The notes: generated by a model from the letters alone, not told the origin. A stretch of 64,000 bases of DNA from Roseobacter sp. (GCA_024636495.1 JAGXGZ010000061.1:31434-95433), one strand, 5' to 3'. Positions 8,572 through 20,673 are shown, numbered from the stretch's first letter. Made by a program: numbers and translations.

Positions 8572-9486
8572 TCACTCCACCCGTGTCAGATCGCGCTTTT
8601 TCTGGCCGACGCTCCGCACGATCTCTCCGATTTGGGTGAATTGATCTGACAGGGGGTTAGTCTTGCGCCAGACCATGCCCAGCGTGCGGGTCGGCGCAGG
8701 GCTGGGGAATTTAACAATGGATGCATCCGATGAACGCGCCTCAAGACTGATTGCGATCTCTGGGATCAGGGTAACACCCATGCCCGCGCCGACCATCTGC
8801 ACCAATGTGGACAGTGAACTGCCTTCCATCAACTGGCGCGGCTGCGCATCGGATATCTGGCAGACCGAAAGCGCTTGATCCCGAAAGCAGTGCCCCTCTT
8901 CGAGCAAAAGCAGGCGCATCGTCTTAAGCAGCTTGGGGCTGGGGATCGGTTTGCCTGCGTCCCCCTTGGGCCGTACAAGCGCGAATTCTTCGTCGAACAA
9001 CGCAACCTCGTGCAGGTTCGGTTCCGAAATCGGCAGGGCGACGACAGCAAGATCAAGAAGGCCTTCGGACAGATCCTCTATCAGCGATTTTGTCATTGAT
9101 TCGCGGACTTCGAGTTCAAGTTGTGAAAACCGCGCAGTTAGTGCGACCATGATCTCGGGCAAAAGATAGGGGGCAACGGTGGGAATGATCCCCAGCCGCA
9201 AACGGCCCGCCAATGGCCCCTTGGCGGCGCGCACGAGATTGTCCAGCTCTTCCACCGCGAGCAGGATCTGACGGCCCTTGGTGATAAAATCATGGCCAAG
9301 CGTGGTCAGCCTGATCTTTGGGGCGCTGCGTTCCACCAATGTTGCGCCGACCATGCGTTCAAGTTCCTTGACTTGCAGGGACAGCGCGGGCTGCGAGATC
9401 GAGCAGGCCTCGGCGGCATGGCCGAAATGCTGATAGCGGGCCAAGGCATCAAAATAGCGCAACTGTTTTAGGGTGATGTCTTTCAT
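8572..9486 (-). CDS. oxyR: OxyR, peroxide-sensing LysR-family regulator
   Basis: A 304-residue LysR regulator with an N-terminal winged helix-turn-helix (TLKQLRYFDALARYQHFGHA, then SISQPALSLQVKELE). The effector domain carries Cys200 and Cys209 in GHCFRDQALSVC, the same nine-residue spacing as the redox pair of E. coli OxyR (Cys199/Cys208). It is divergent from katG, the classical target, which supports peroxide-dependent activation. Length and motifs look complete. Confidence 0.93.
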   Translation of the reverse strand: MKDITLKQLRYFDALARYQHFGHAAEACSISQPALSLQVKELERMVGATLVERSAPKIRLTTLGHDFITKGRQILLAVEELDNLVRAAKGPLAGRLRLGIIPTVAPYLLPEIMVALTARFSQLELEVRESMTKSLIEDLSEGLLDLAVVALPISEPNLHEVALFDEEFALVRPKGDAGKPIPSPKLLKTMRLLLLEEGHCFRDQALSVCQISDAQPRQLMEGSSLSTLVQMVGAGMGVTLIPEIAISLEARSSDASIVKFPSPAPTRTLGMVWRKTNPLSDQFTQIGEIVRSVGQKKRDLTRVE

Positions 9487-11789
<2,303 letters not shown>

Positions 11790-11798
11790 CATGTTAAT

Positions 11799-11825
11799 CG
11801 TCCGGGCAGCCTGTCTGCCCGGACG
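11799..11825 (+). terminator. Hairpin just after katG
   Basis: CGTCCGGGCAG and CTGCCCGGACG form a perfect 11-base-pair stem with a 5-base loop, starting 10 bases after the katG stop. It has no T-run, so it may stabilise the mRNA 3' end or act as a weak terminator. Confidence 0.6.
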
Positions 11826-11923
11826 GACCTTACAGCTTGAAACGGCGCATGCAGGGCAGGGTGGTTTCAAAGCGTTTGCGGATGACACCGCTCCCTTTTT
11901 CCCACAACCAAACCATATTTTCC

Positions 11924-11980
11924 GGCGGTCTTGTGGCCGCCCTTTTTTTCCGTGCTCGGCTTGCCGAGGCACTATTTTTG
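11924..11980 (+). terminator. Tandem terminator-like hairpins between katG and choX
   Basis: The first hairpin, GGCGG/CCGCC at 11924-11941, is followed by a run of seven T (11943-11949). The second, around 11952-11972 (GTGCTCGG with CCGAGGCAC, one bulged base), is followed by TATTTTTG. They probably separate katG transcription from the choline operon. The rest of the 302-base gap 11790-12091 shows nothing else recognisable beyond the expected choX promoter. Confidence 0.6.
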
Positions 11981-12091
11981 CGCGTGGGTTCCCTCGACGT
12001 CGTGACACGTCCAACATAACGGGTTGCATATTAGAACCTGATCGCGCTCTATTGCGCCATCAATTATAACAATTCAGGGACGTCGCCAGAT

Positions 12092-13015
12092 ATGAAAATT
12101 CTCGCCACCACCACAGCCCTTTCGCTTAGCCTTGCCACCAGCCTTGCCGCTGCGGGATGTGAAGAAATCACCTTTTCCGATGTCGGCTGGACAGACATCA
12201 CCGCCACCACAGCCGCGACCACCGTCGTGCTGAAGGCTTTGGGCTATCAAACGGACATTAAAATCCTGTCCGTCCCCGTGACATACACCGCGATGGCCGC
12301 TGGTGATGTCGATGTGTTTCTGGGCAACTGGATGCCCACAATGGAGGCCGATATCGCGCCCTACCGCGAGGCAGGCACCGTCGAGAGCGTGCGCGCCAAC
12401 CTGACTGGCGCCAAATACACGCTGGCCGTCAACAAGGCCGCCGCCGACATGGGGATCACCACATTTGCCGATATCGCGGCGAACGTCGACGCGCTTGAGG
12501 GAACGATCTATGGCATCGAGCCGGGCAATGACGGTAACCGCCTGATCCAGTCAATGATCGAGGCTAACGCCTTTGACCTGAAGGAATTCGAGGTCAAGGA
12601 ATCGTCCGAACAAGGCATGCTGGCGCAGGTCAAACGCGCCACAGGCAAGAACGAGCCGGTTGTCTTTCTGGGCTGGGAGCCACACCCGATGAATGCTAAT
12701 TTCGAGCTGACCTATCTTGAGGGCGGTGATGATTTCTTTGGCCCGGATCTGGGCGGCGCGTCGGTCTACACCAACACCCGCGCTGGTTTTGCTGAAGAAT
12801 GCCCCAACCTTGGGACGCTGCTGGGCAACCTGGAATTCACGCTTGCCATGGAAAACGAGATCATGGGGGCCATCCTTGACGACGGCCAAGACCCAGACGA
12901 AGCCGCGACAGCCTGGATCAAGGCCAACCCGGCCGTGCTTGATGCTTGGCTGGCAGGTGTCACCACGATGGATGGTGGCGACGCGATGATGGCTGCCAAG
13001 ACCCTCGTCGAATAA
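12092..13015 (+). CDS. choX: ChoX, periplasmic choline-binding protein
   Basis: A 307-residue substrate-binding protein of the quaternary-amine (ProX/OpuAC type II) class, with a signal peptide of about 20 residues ending SLAAAG. Aromatic residues that form the trimethylammonium box are present in DVGWTDI, FLGNWMP and FLGWEPHPMN, as in the choline-specific ChoX of Sinorhizobium. It delivers choline, a glycine-betaine precursor and carbon/nitrogen source, to ChoW/ChoV. A stable hairpin separates it from choW, a common way to make more binding protein than transporter. Betaine cannot be fully excluded as the ligand. Confidence 0.87.
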   Translation: MKILATTTALSLSLATSLAAAGCEEITFSDVGWTDITATTAATTVVLKALGYQTDIKILSVPVTYTAMAAGDVDVFLGNWMPTMEADIAPYREAGTVESVRANLTGAKYTLAVNKAAADMGITTFADIAANVDALEGTIYGIEPGNDGNRLIQSMIEANAFDLKEFEVKESSEQGMLAQVKRATGKNEPVVFLGWEPHPMNANFELTYLEGGDDFFGPDLGGASVYTNTRAGFAEECPNLGTLLGNLEFTLAMENEIMGAILDDGQDPDEAATAWIKANPAVLDAWLAGVTTMDGGDAMMAAKTLVE

Positions 13016-13031
13016 TGCAACGCGATTGATC

Positions 13032-13061
13032 AAAAGGGCCTGCCGCACGGTGGGCCCTTTT
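13032..13061 (+). terminator. Intra-operon hairpin between choX and choW
   Basis: AAAAGGGCC (13032-13040) pairs with GGCCCTTTT (13053-13061), followed by further T, 16 bases after the choX stop and 32 bases before choW. It looks like a partial rho-independent terminator that lowers choWV relative to choX. Confidence 0.65.
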
Positions 13062-13093
13062 TGCTTGAAATACCCATCCTTGCGGAGACCTCC

Positions 13094-13927
13094 ATGAACT
13101 GGCTCACAGACAATAAAATCCCGATTGATGACGCCGCCGAAGCGCTATTTGACTGGTTGCTGATAAACGCGGGATGGTTGTTTGACGGGCTTTCTGTCGC
13201 GATGGAGTGGTTGATTGACGCGATCTTGTGGGTTCTGCAAACGCCGCATCCTTTGGTGATCATCGCCGCATTCGCGGCAGTCACATGGCTGATCCAGCGC
13301 AATTGGAAAACGCCCTTGCTGATCGTGATCGGCTTTTTATTCATTCTCAACCAAGATTACTGGGAAGAAACCACCGAAAGCCTGACGCTGGTGCTGTCGG
13401 CCTGTGTGGTGTGCATGGGGGTTGGCGTTCCCATTGGCATTGCAGCGGCGCACCGGCCCAAACTATACCGATATATGGCCCCGGTGCTGGATTTGATGCA
13501 AACCTTGCCGACCTTTGTCTATCTTATTCCAGCCATTGTGTTTTTCGGCATCGGCATGGTGCCGGGCCTGATCGCAACAGTGATTTTTGTGCTGCCGGCA
13601 CCGATCCGGTTGACGCAGCTTGGCATCGCGTCCACGCCCAAATCCCTGCTTGAGGCCGCACAGGCCTTTGGTGCGAAACCCAGCCAGACCTTGTGGAAGA
13701 TCGAACTGCCTTATGCTTTGCCGCAGATCATGACGGGGCTGAACCAGACGATCATGCTGTCGCTGTCGATGGTGGTCATCGCGGCCCTCGTCGGGGCTGA
13801 CGGGCTGGGGGTTCCGGTGGTGAGGGCGCTCAATTCGGTAAACACGGGCCTTGGCTTTGAATCGGGTCTGATCATTGTGGTCGTGGCAATCATGCTGGAC
13901 CGTATGCTGCGGGTGACACGTAAATGA
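13094..13927 (+). CDS. choW: ChoW, choline ABC transporter permease
   Basis: A 277-residue inner-membrane permease of the BinDPerm (ProW-like) family with several membrane helices. The cytoplasmic EAA loop (EAAQAFGAKPSQTLWKIELP) contacts the ATPase. The ATG at 13094 is chosen because GGAG lies 7-10 bases before it; an 11-codon longer reading runs through the hairpin. Its stop overlaps the choV start by 4 bases. Confidence 0.9.
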   Translation: MNWLTDNKIPIDDAAEALFDWLLINAGWLFDGLSVAMEWLIDAILWVLQTPHPLVIIAAFAAVTWLIQRNWKTPLLIVIGFLFILNQDYWEETTESLTLVLSACVVCMGVGVPIGIAAAHRPKLYRYMAPVLDLMQTLPTFVYLIPAIVFFGIGMVPGLIATVIFVLPAPIRLTQLGIASTPKSLLEAAQAFGAKPSQTLWKIELPYALPQIMTGLNQTIMLSLSMVVIAALVGADGLGVPVVRALNSVNTGLGFESGLIIVVVAIMLDRMLRVTRK

Positions 13928-14964
13928 GCGCTGATATGAAATCCCCGAAAAACGCCGTCGAATTCGACAATGTTTCGATCGTGTTTGGCGAGGCACCCGA
14001 AAAAGCGCTGCCGTTGATGGACAAGGGCCAGGACCGTGCCGAGATCGAGGTCGCGACGGGGCAGGTTCTTGGCGTGCATGATTGCACACTTGAGGTCGCG
14101 TCGGGTGAGATCCTTGTGCTTATGGGGCTTTCGGGGTCTGGAAAATCCACATTACTGCGCGCGGTCAATGGGTTGAACCCGATGGCGCGCGGCACTGTGC
14201 GGGTCAATGACGGCAACTGGACCTGCGATGTCGCGACCTGTTCTGCCAACGAGTTGCGTCAGGTGCGGCGTGAATGTGTATCGATGGTGTTTCAGCAATT
14301 CGGCCTGCTGCCTTGGCGCAGCGTGCGCGAGAATGTGGCGCTTGGGCTTGAACTGGCGGATGTCCCCAAGGCTGAGCGGCTAGAGCGTGCAGACAAGCAA
14401 CTGGCGCTTGTCGGGCTGTCAGACTGGGCTGACCGAAAGGTGGGCGATCTGTCGGGCGGGATGCAGCAGCGCGTTGGACTTGCGCGCGCCTTTGCGACCG
14501 AAGCCCCGATCTTGCTGATGGACGAGCCGTTTTCCGCGCTTGATCCACTCATCCGCACCCGTCTGCAAGACGAACTGCTGGACCTGCAACGCGAGTTGAA
14601 ACGTACGATTATCTTTGTCAGTCACGATCTGGACGAGGCGTTCAAACTGGGCGGACGCATCGCCATCATGGAAGGGGGGCGCATCGTGCAATGTGGCACC
14701 CCGCGCGAGATTTTTTCGAACCCCGCATCGGACTATGTCGCTGAATTTGTTGCTAATATGAACCCGCTTGGCGTGTTGACCGCACGCGATGTGATGGGGC
14801 CAATCGTAGGGACTGACGGCACGCCTGTCGCAGCCGAGACGCCGGTGGATGACCTTATCCATCAACTTGGCGACGAAGTTGCGCAGATTTCGGTGCAAGA
14901 AGACGGCAAGACCATTGGGACAGTCACAGCCAGCAGTATTATAGAGCGACTACAAACCCGTTAA
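13924..14964 (+). CDS. choV: ChoV, choline ABC transporter ATPase
   Basis: A 346-residue ATP-binding subunit of the ProV/OpuAA class. Walker A is GLSGSGKST (after residue 65), the signature is LSGGMQQRVGLARA, Walker B is ILLMDEPFSALD and the switch His is in FVSHDLDEAF. A C-terminal domain of about 80 residues (from NPLGVLTARDVMGP) resembles the regulatory CBS-like tail of this class. The roughly 40-residue segment before the nucleotide-binding core is typical of the choline/proline-betaine branch. It is coupled to choW by an ATGA overlap. Confidence 0.9.
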   Translation: MSADMKSPKNAVEFDNVSIVFGEAPEKALPLMDKGQDRAEIEVATGQVLGVHDCTLEVASGEILVLMGLSGSGKSTLLRAVNGLNPMARGTVRVNDGNWTCDVATCSANELRQVRRECVSMVFQQFGLLPWRSVRENVALGLELADVPKAERLERADKQLALVGLSDWADRKVGDLSGGMQQRVGLARAFATEAPILLMDEPFSALDPLIRTRLQDELLDLQRELKRTIIFVSHDLDEAFKLGGRIAIMEGGRIVQCGTPREIFSNPASDYVAEFVANMNPLGVLTARDVMGPIVGTDGTPVAAETPVDDLIHQLGDEVAQISVQEDGKTIGTVTASSIIERLQTR

Positions 14965-15162
14965 AGTAATCTAAGGTTGTATTCCAATATGGCTATAGGG
15001 GTTTTTCGAGGGCACCGTGGCAATATCTTGACCGCGCAGGCATTAAAGACGTTAATATACCTTCAACAAGGTTAACGGTTTTCTTGTTTCGTTTCACACA
15101 GCGTGGCGCAGTTTTTGCGTCGACGTGCACCGTTCCAAATATTTCCAGAAGGGCCAAATTTT

Positions 15163-17415
15163 ATGACCACTCATGATAGCAAAGCGCATTTCGCCAACGT
15201 CTTGACTGCCTTCCACGCAGCCGAGCAAAAGAACGACCGTCTTGATCTGTTGAACGCCAAAGGCACGCCGTCGCTGGCGGGCTGGTTTATTGGCCCGATG
15301 GGGGAAAACGAAGAAGTCATGCAAAAGATGGTCGGCAAGGCGGTTGCCGCCAACGCCGGGGCGCGGCGCGAATATGGCGAGCAATTTCATGATCCGGTCT
15401 ATGTCACCGACGAAATCAAAGCCTCGACCGAATATAAGACGACCATCGACGCGCTAGAGGCGCAGCTAGATCATATGCTGCACGCGCTGCACGGGTCGAT
15501 CCCTCTGTCGAGCTACCGCAACCAGTCCCATATGTATTGGGATTGCACGATGCCCGGCTTTGTCGGCTATTTCGCCGCGATGCTGTACAATCAAAACAAC
15601 GTCGCCGCCGAAGCGTCGCCTGTGACCACCCTGCTGGAAATCGAGGTTGGCAAAGACCTGGCGCGGATGTTGGGCTATCAGGTGCCCGAAACCGATCCCG
15701 TTACGAAAGGAACAATCGTGCCTTGGGCGCATATCACCTGTGACGGGTCTGTGGCCAATGCCGAAAGCATGTGGGCCGCGCGCAATCTGACCTATTTGCC
15801 GGTGTCGCTGGCCAATGCGATCAAGCTTGAGCCGTCGATGGCCGCGGCCAAAGATTTTACCGTGACGCTGGTGCAGGGTGGCACCGCCAAGCTGATCGAG
15901 CTGGACAATTGGTCGTTGATGAACCTTGGCGTGGACGAGGTGATCAACATGTCGCCGCGTCTTCAGGAAATACCCGGCATCACCGCCGATACGGTAAAGG
16001 CTGTGTTGAACAAATACTCGGTCCAGAACATCGGGCTGGCCGACATGCACCGCACCTATATCCGTGATGTGACGCAACTGCCCGTCATCATGGCCCCCAG
16101 CACACGCCACTATTCCTGGCCCAAAGGGGCTGCCTTGCTAGGGCTTGGGGCCAATAACGTCCACAGCACCTATGTCGATCTGGATGGCCGCATGATGATG
16201 GATCATCTGCGCGAACAGATTGAGACATGCTATCAGAACCGCCAACCCGTTCTTGAGGTCGTGGCCGTGATGGGCACGACCGAGGAAAGCTCGGTTGATC
16301 CGCTGGCCGATATCGTGGCGCTGCGCGAAGAGTACCGCAAAAAAGGGATGGAGTTCACGATCCATGTGGACGGGGCATGGGGGGGCTATTTCGCCTCGAT
16401 CCTGCGCAAGCCGCGTCATCCTGAGCCCGACGGCCAGCAAGGTGCCCAAGAACACACCCCCGCAATGGTGATGAGCGACTATGTCACCCGCCAATACGAG
16501 GCGCTGGAACATGCCGACACCCAGACGGTTGATCCGCATAAGGCGGGGTTCATCCCCTATCCTGCGGGGGCCTTGTGTTACCGCAATGGGGCGATGCGTG
16601 ATCTGATCGCCTTTACCGCGCCGGTGGTTTTCCACGGCGGTGTGGACCCAACGGTGGGGGTTTACGGCATTGAGGGGTCCAAGCCCGGTGCCGCTGCCGC
16701 AGGGGTTTACCTGTCGCACGCGATCATCCGGCCTGACCAGTCGGGCTATGGCAAGCTGCTGGGCAAATGTATCTTCAACTCCAAACGGTTTTACGCGCAG
16801 CTGATGGATATCGCGGGCGAAAACGAATGTTTCAAAGTGGTGCCTTTCCAGCGTTTGCCTGCCCAAAAGCAGGGCAAATCAGACGCTGAAATCGCCGCAC
16901 AGCTGGCGATGATCCGCAACGAGATCGTGCCGCGTGAAAACGACGAGCTGATCGAATATCTGGCTGCCAACCCCGACGCCCAAGACGTGTTCCGCGAGAT
17001 GGGATCGGATCAGAACATCGTCACCTATTCGCTGAACTTCCGCACAGCTGATGGGTGGAATTCAGATGTGGCACTGGCCAATGACTTTAACACCGCCATG
17101 TTCCAAGCGCTGAGCATTGGCACATATGATGGCGGCACGGTGCCCAAACAGCCGATGTTTGTCACCTCGTCCAGCTTTGAGGTCAGCGATTACGGTCAGG
17201 CCTTTGTGGATGCGTTTGGCGCACGCTTGTCATTGGCCCCGACGCAGGGCAAGGGGATCAACTTTCTTGTTTCCACCACCCAGGATCCTTGGGTGACAGC
17301 GACGGCAAAAGGCAACTGGCTGCCCATCGTGCTTGAGGCAATGAAACAGACCGCGATTGATCAAACCAAACTGATCGTCGCGAAAAATAACCTGCGGCCA
17401 TGGACAGGGGGCTAA
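15163..17415 (+). CDS. Large group II PLP-dependent decarboxylase, substrate unknown
   Basis: A 750-residue fold-type I PLP enzyme of the glutamate/aromatic amino acid decarboxylase group. The PLP lysine is Lys460 in TVDPHKAGFIPYPAG, and upstream FTIHVDGAWGGYF carries the cofactor-binding Asp. It is longer than standard glutamate decarboxylases (about 460-550), with extra sequence at both ends. The ATG at 15163 follows AGAAGG and is preferred over a start 20 codons upstream. An S9 peptidase starts 5 bases after its stop, so they form an operon; the choline genes upstream are separated by about 200 bases. Glutamate, aspartate or an aromatic amino acid are all possible substrates. Confidence 0.75.
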   Translation: MTTHDSKAHFANVLTAFHAAEQKNDRLDLLNAKGTPSLAGWFIGPMGENEEVMQKMVGKAVAANAGARREYGEQFHDPVYVTDEIKASTEYKTTIDALEAQLDHMLHALHGSIPLSSYRNQSHMYWDCTMPGFVGYFAAMLYNQNNVAAEASPVTTLLEIEVGKDLARMLGYQVPETDPVTKGTIVPWAHITCDGSVANAESMWAARNLTYLPVSLANAIKLEPSMAAAKDFTVTLVQGGTAKLIELDNWSLMNLGVDEVINMSPRLQEIPGITADTVKAVLNKYSVQNIGLADMHRTYIRDVTQLPVIMAPSTRHYSWPKGAALLGLGANNVHSTYVDLDGRMMMDHLREQIETCYQNRQPVLEVVAVMGTTEESSVDPLADIVALREEYRKKGMEFTIHVDGAWGGYFASILRKPRHPEPDGQQGAQEHTPAMVMSDYVTRQYEALEHADTQTVDPHKAGFIPYPAGALCYRNGAMRDLIAFTAPVVFHGGVDPTVGVYGIEGSKPGAAAAGVYLSHAIIRPDQSGYGKLLGKCIFNSKRFYAQLMDIAGENECFKVVPFQRLPAQKQGKSDAEIAAQLAMIRNEIVPRENDELIEYLAANPDAQDVFREMGSDQNIVTYSLNFRTADGWNSDVALANDFNTAMFQALSIGTYDGGTVPKQPMFVTSSSFEVSDYGQAFVDAFGARLSLAPTQGKGINFLVSTTQDPWVTATAKGNWLPIVLEAMKQTAIDQTKLIVAKNNLRPWTGG

Positions 17416-17420
17416 AACCA

Positions 17421-19469
17421 ATGAACGCGACAACGGCACCTTTCGGATCCTGGACATCCCCCATCGCCGCCCAAGACCTTGCAGCGGGGACGGTCAAGTT
17501 TGAACAGCTCGCCCTTGATGGCGATGACATCTTGTGGGTCGAAAGCCGCCCCGATGAAAAGGGGCGGTCGGTTGTCTTGCGCATGGGGGCGGATGGCCCC
17601 CAAGACATCACGCCGCCGGGGTTTTGTGCCCGTACGCTGGTGAATTCCTATGGCGGCGGGGCGATGGCGGCCAAGGACGGCACCGTGTGGTTTACCAATT
17701 TTGCAACTGCGGATTTCCCCCAAACCAAGGATCAGCGCGTCTACCGCCAAAAGCCGGGGCAGTTTCCGGTGCCGATCACTCCGCGCCAGCCGGTGCATTT
17801 TGCTGATATGGTGCCCGATCCTGCGCGCGGTGTGATCTTTGCGGTGCAAGAACGCAGCGACGTGCTGCTGAACGGGCAGGCGCAGCAAAGCCTTGTCGCG
17901 CTGGATATGGAAGGCGTGGCACTGCCCATCACCGTGGCCACGGGGGGGGATTTCTATGCCGCCCCGCGCCTGTCGCCCGATGGCAGCCAGATTGCGTGGC
18001 TGACATGGGATTACCCGTCAATGCCGTGGGAGGGCACGCGGCTTCAGGTTGCAACACTGGATGCTCAAGGCAATGCGACCGACGTTCGCACCATCGGCGG
18101 CGCACCGGCAACCAAGATTGACCCCAACCTGAACCCGGTGCTGCAAAACGCCATGCGTTATTCGGACGAGGCGATGGCAGAGCCGCTGTGGTCGCCGCAA
18201 GGCCAGCTTTATTGTGTGAGCGACAGATACAGCATCAAGGGGGAGCGGTGGTGGAACATCTCCCGCGTTGAGGGCGATGATCTGGTGACCGTGACCCATG
18301 AAGCGGCCGAGTTTACCTCACCGCTGTGGCGGCTGGGCCTGTCGAGCTACGGGTTTGTGTCCGAGACCGAAATCCTTGCCAGTTATACGCAGGGGGGGCT
18401 GTGGTCTTTGGCGCGTGTCGATGTGACCTCTGGGGTGATCCGCGATATTGATCTGCCCTATACCAGCATTACCCATCTCAAAGTTGGCAAAGGCTTTGCC
18501 GTGTTCTTTGGCGGGTCATTCCAAGGCCCGTCCGAATTGGTCCGGCTGGATCTGGAAACCCTTGAGACCAGCGTTTTGCGCAGCGCCAATCCCGGTCTCA
18601 GTGCCACGGCGCGCGCTTGTTTTCAGGCCCCCGAGGCGATTGCCTTTGAGGTGGAGAATGGCAATGGCGGGACCGAGACCAGCCATGCGTTTTATCACGC
18701 CCCGTCGAACCCGGATTTTACAGGGCCACAGAATGAACGCCCGCCTTTGATCATCGTGATCCACGGGGGGCCAAGTGCCTCTGCCTCAAGTGCGTTGTCG
18801 GTCGATATCGCGTTCTTTACCTCGCGGGGGTTTGCCGTGCTCGATACCAATTATCGCGGCAGTACCGGATTTGGCCGCAGCTACCAGCAGCGCATCTATG
18901 GCGGTTGGGGTGTCGTGGATGTGGCCGATTGCGTCGCAGGGGCGCAGCACTTGATCGACCAAGACAAGGTTGACCGCTACCGCATTGCGTCGCGCGGCGG
19001 ATCGTCGGGGGGCTATACCACATTGGCGCTCGCGACGTTTACCGATATCCTGTCGGCGGGGGCCAGCTATTACGGCATTTCGGACTTGCAGATGATCGCC
19101 CAAGACACGGACAAGCTTGAAGCGTTTTATGCCGCTTTGCTTGTCGGGCCGTGGCCCGAAGCGCAAAAGCTTTTCAAGGCCCATTCGCCGCTGTTCCACG
19201 CCGACAAGATCAACTGCCCGTTGATCATTTTTCAAGGCGAAGACGATCCCGTAGTGCCGCCCCCGCAGGCGCATGTGTTGATCGACAGCCTGATGGCACG
19301 TAAAATGCCCGTGGCTTGGGAGTTTTTTCCCGGCGAAGGGCATGGTTTCAGACAAAAAGCGCATATTATTCAGGCATTGGAGGAAGAGCTTTCCTTTTAT
19401 GGTGCGATTATGGGTTTCAGTCCGGCTGGCCATCTTGCACAACCTGATATCAAGAATTGGCCTGCGTAA
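17421..19469 (+). CDS. S9 family (prolyl oligopeptidase-type) serine peptidase
   Basis: A 682-residue protein with an N-terminal beta-propeller-like region (about 1-400) and a C-terminal alpha/beta hydrolase domain. The catalytic triad is visible: Ser529 in RGGSSGGY, Asp in FQGEDDPVVPP and His in PGEGHGF. The oxyanion segment VIHGGPSASAS and TNYRGSTGFGR are typical of the S9C acylaminoacyl-peptidase/DPP group. No signal peptide is seen, so it should be cytoplasmic. It follows the PLP decarboxylase after 5 bases; a joint role in peptide or amino acid use is plausible but unproven. Confidence 0.85.
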   Translation: MNATTAPFGSWTSPIAAQDLAAGTVKFEQLALDGDDILWVESRPDEKGRSVVLRMGADGPQDITPPGFCARTLVNSYGGGAMAAKDGTVWFTNFATADFPQTKDQRVYRQKPGQFPVPITPRQPVHFADMVPDPARGVIFAVQERSDVLLNGQAQQSLVALDMEGVALPITVATGGDFYAAPRLSPDGSQIAWLTWDYPSMPWEGTRLQVATLDAQGNATDVRTIGGAPATKIDPNLNPVLQNAMRYSDEAMAEPLWSPQGQLYCVSDRYSIKGERWWNISRVEGDDLVTVTHEAAEFTSPLWRLGLSSYGFVSETEILASYTQGGLWSLARVDVTSGVIRDIDLPYTSITHLKVGKGFAVFFGGSFQGPSELVRLDLETLETSVLRSANPGLSATARACFQAPEAIAFEVENGNGGTETSHAFYHAPSNPDFTGPQNERPPLIIVIHGGPSASASSALSVDIAFFTSRGFAVLDTNYRGSTGFGRSYQQRIYGGWGVVDVADCVAGAQHLIDQDKVDRYRIASRGGSSGGYTTLALATFTDILSAGASYYGISDLQMIAQDTDKLEAFYAALLVGPWPEAQKLFKAHSPLFHADKINCPLIIFQGEDDPVVPPPQAHVLIDSLMARKMPVAWEFFPGEGHGFRQKAHIIQALEEELSFYGAIMGFSPAGHLAQPDIKNWPA

Positions 19470-19506
19470 ACAGGGCACTGTACGTTCAACCGGGGAGGGT
19501 ATGATC

Positions 19507-20661
19507 ATGCTGAAAGTCGCAACAGGTGCGAGTGAAGAGACCGATACGATCGAGGCTGTCGAAGAGGCGCTTGAGATCGCAATCGAAGGATTGGATGGAG
19601 TAAAGCCAAAAGCGGGTCTGGCGTTCGTTGGCATCGATGTAGATGTGGACGCGCTGGTAAAGGCGTTTGCAAAGGCTCTTCCGGGGGTCGAACTTGCTGG
19701 CTGTACCACCGACGGCGAAGTGGCCGGGCCAGACGGGTTTTTGGAGGACAGCGTGGTGATCACGCTTTTCGGTTCGGATGACATCGACTTTACCGTGGGC
19801 ATAGGCCACGGTGCTTCTGCTGATCCCAGGGGGGCCACTGCCACTGCGGTCGCGGATGCCAAATCCAAGACTGACAAAGATTCCGCCTTGTGTGTGGCGC
19901 TGCCCGAAGGCATTGGCCCTGATATCAGCGAAATCGTCGGCGGCTTGCGGGCGGCACTGGGCGAAGATTTTCCCATCGTTGGTGGCGCATCGGGCGACCA
20001 GCTGCGGTTCAAAGGCACCAAGCAGTTTTGCAATACCGATGTGACGTCGGATGCCGTTGTGGTGCTGATTATGTCCGGCCCGCTGGTCTATTCTTGCGGT
20101 GTGGCGACCGGGTATACTGCCCTTGGCAATCGGCACAAGGTGACCAAAGCCATCGGTTCCACCATCCACGAGATTGACGGCAAACCCGCGATCAACCTCT
20201 ATAAAGAATATGTTCAGGCGCAGTCCGTCCACTTCCCCTTGGCCGTCCACAGCGCCGAGCGTGAAGGGTTCTTGCTGTCGTCTCCGCAGTCATTCGACGA
20301 AGAAACCGGTGCTGTGACCTTTGTGAACCCGATTGGGACGGATGAAGAAGTCCAACTGGCCACCGCGTCACGCGATGAAATCGTCGCTGCCGCGCGTTCC
20401 GCCGTTGAAAACGCATTCAAAGGCTTTCCCAATGACAAGCCTGACGCCGCGCTGTTCTTTTCCTGTGCAGGACGACGTGCAGCCTTGGGAACGCGCACCA
20501 AAGAGGAATACGAAAGCTTCGAGGCGATTATCGGCGATGCGTTCCCGACTGCGGGTTTCTACACCTACGGTGAAATTGGTCCGGCGGGGCATCAGGGAAA
20601 GGCGTTTCAGCATACGAACGCTTTCCTTTCGGTCTTGCTTGGTTCTGCGCCTGCAAAGTGA
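19507..20661 (+). CDS. FIST-domain signal-sensing protein
   Basis: A 384-residue protein with FIST N-terminal (about 25-220) and FIST C-terminal (about 225-365) domains, recognised by GLAFVGIDVDVD, LAGCTTDGEV and FPIVGGASGDQLRF. FIST domains are predicted to bind small ligands such as amino acids and usually sit beside signalling outputs. The ATG at 19507 lies 8 bases after GGAGG; the ATG at 19501 is too close to that site. A class III cyclase begins 12 bases after its stop, suggesting a two-protein sensor-cyclase unit. Confidence 0.82.
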   Translation: MLKVATGASEETDTIEAVEEALEIAIEGLDGVKPKAGLAFVGIDVDVDALVKAFAKALPGVELAGCTTDGEVAGPDGFLEDSVVITLFGSDDIDFTVGIGHGASADPRGATATAVADAKSKTDKDSALCVALPEGIGPDISEIVGGLRAALGEDFPIVGGASGDQLRFKGTKQFCNTDVTSDAVVVLIMSGPLVYSCGVATGYTALGNRHKVTKAIGSTIHEIDGKPAINLYKEYVQAQSVHFPLAVHSAEREGFLLSSPQSFDEETGAVTFVNPIGTDEEVQLATASRDEIVAAARSAVENAFKGFPNDKPDAALFFSCAGRRAALGTRTKEEYESFEAIIGDAFPTAGFYTYGEIGPAGHQGKAFQHTNAFLSVLLGSAPAK

Positions 20662-20673
20662 CACGTATACGCA

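Noticed and set aside
15466..16866. Two long minus-strand frames inside the PLP decarboxylase
   Set aside because: His- and Arg-rich shadow frames opposite a well-supported enzyme.
19342..19506. N-terminal extension of the FIST protein
   Set aside because: The extension only reads the end of the S9 peptidase gene in another frame; a good ribosome site places the start at 19507.
18786..20033. 415-codon minus-strand frame across the S9 peptidase/FIST boundary
   Set aside because: It is antisense to two clear genes and shows no family features; long antisense frames are expected in high-GC DNA.
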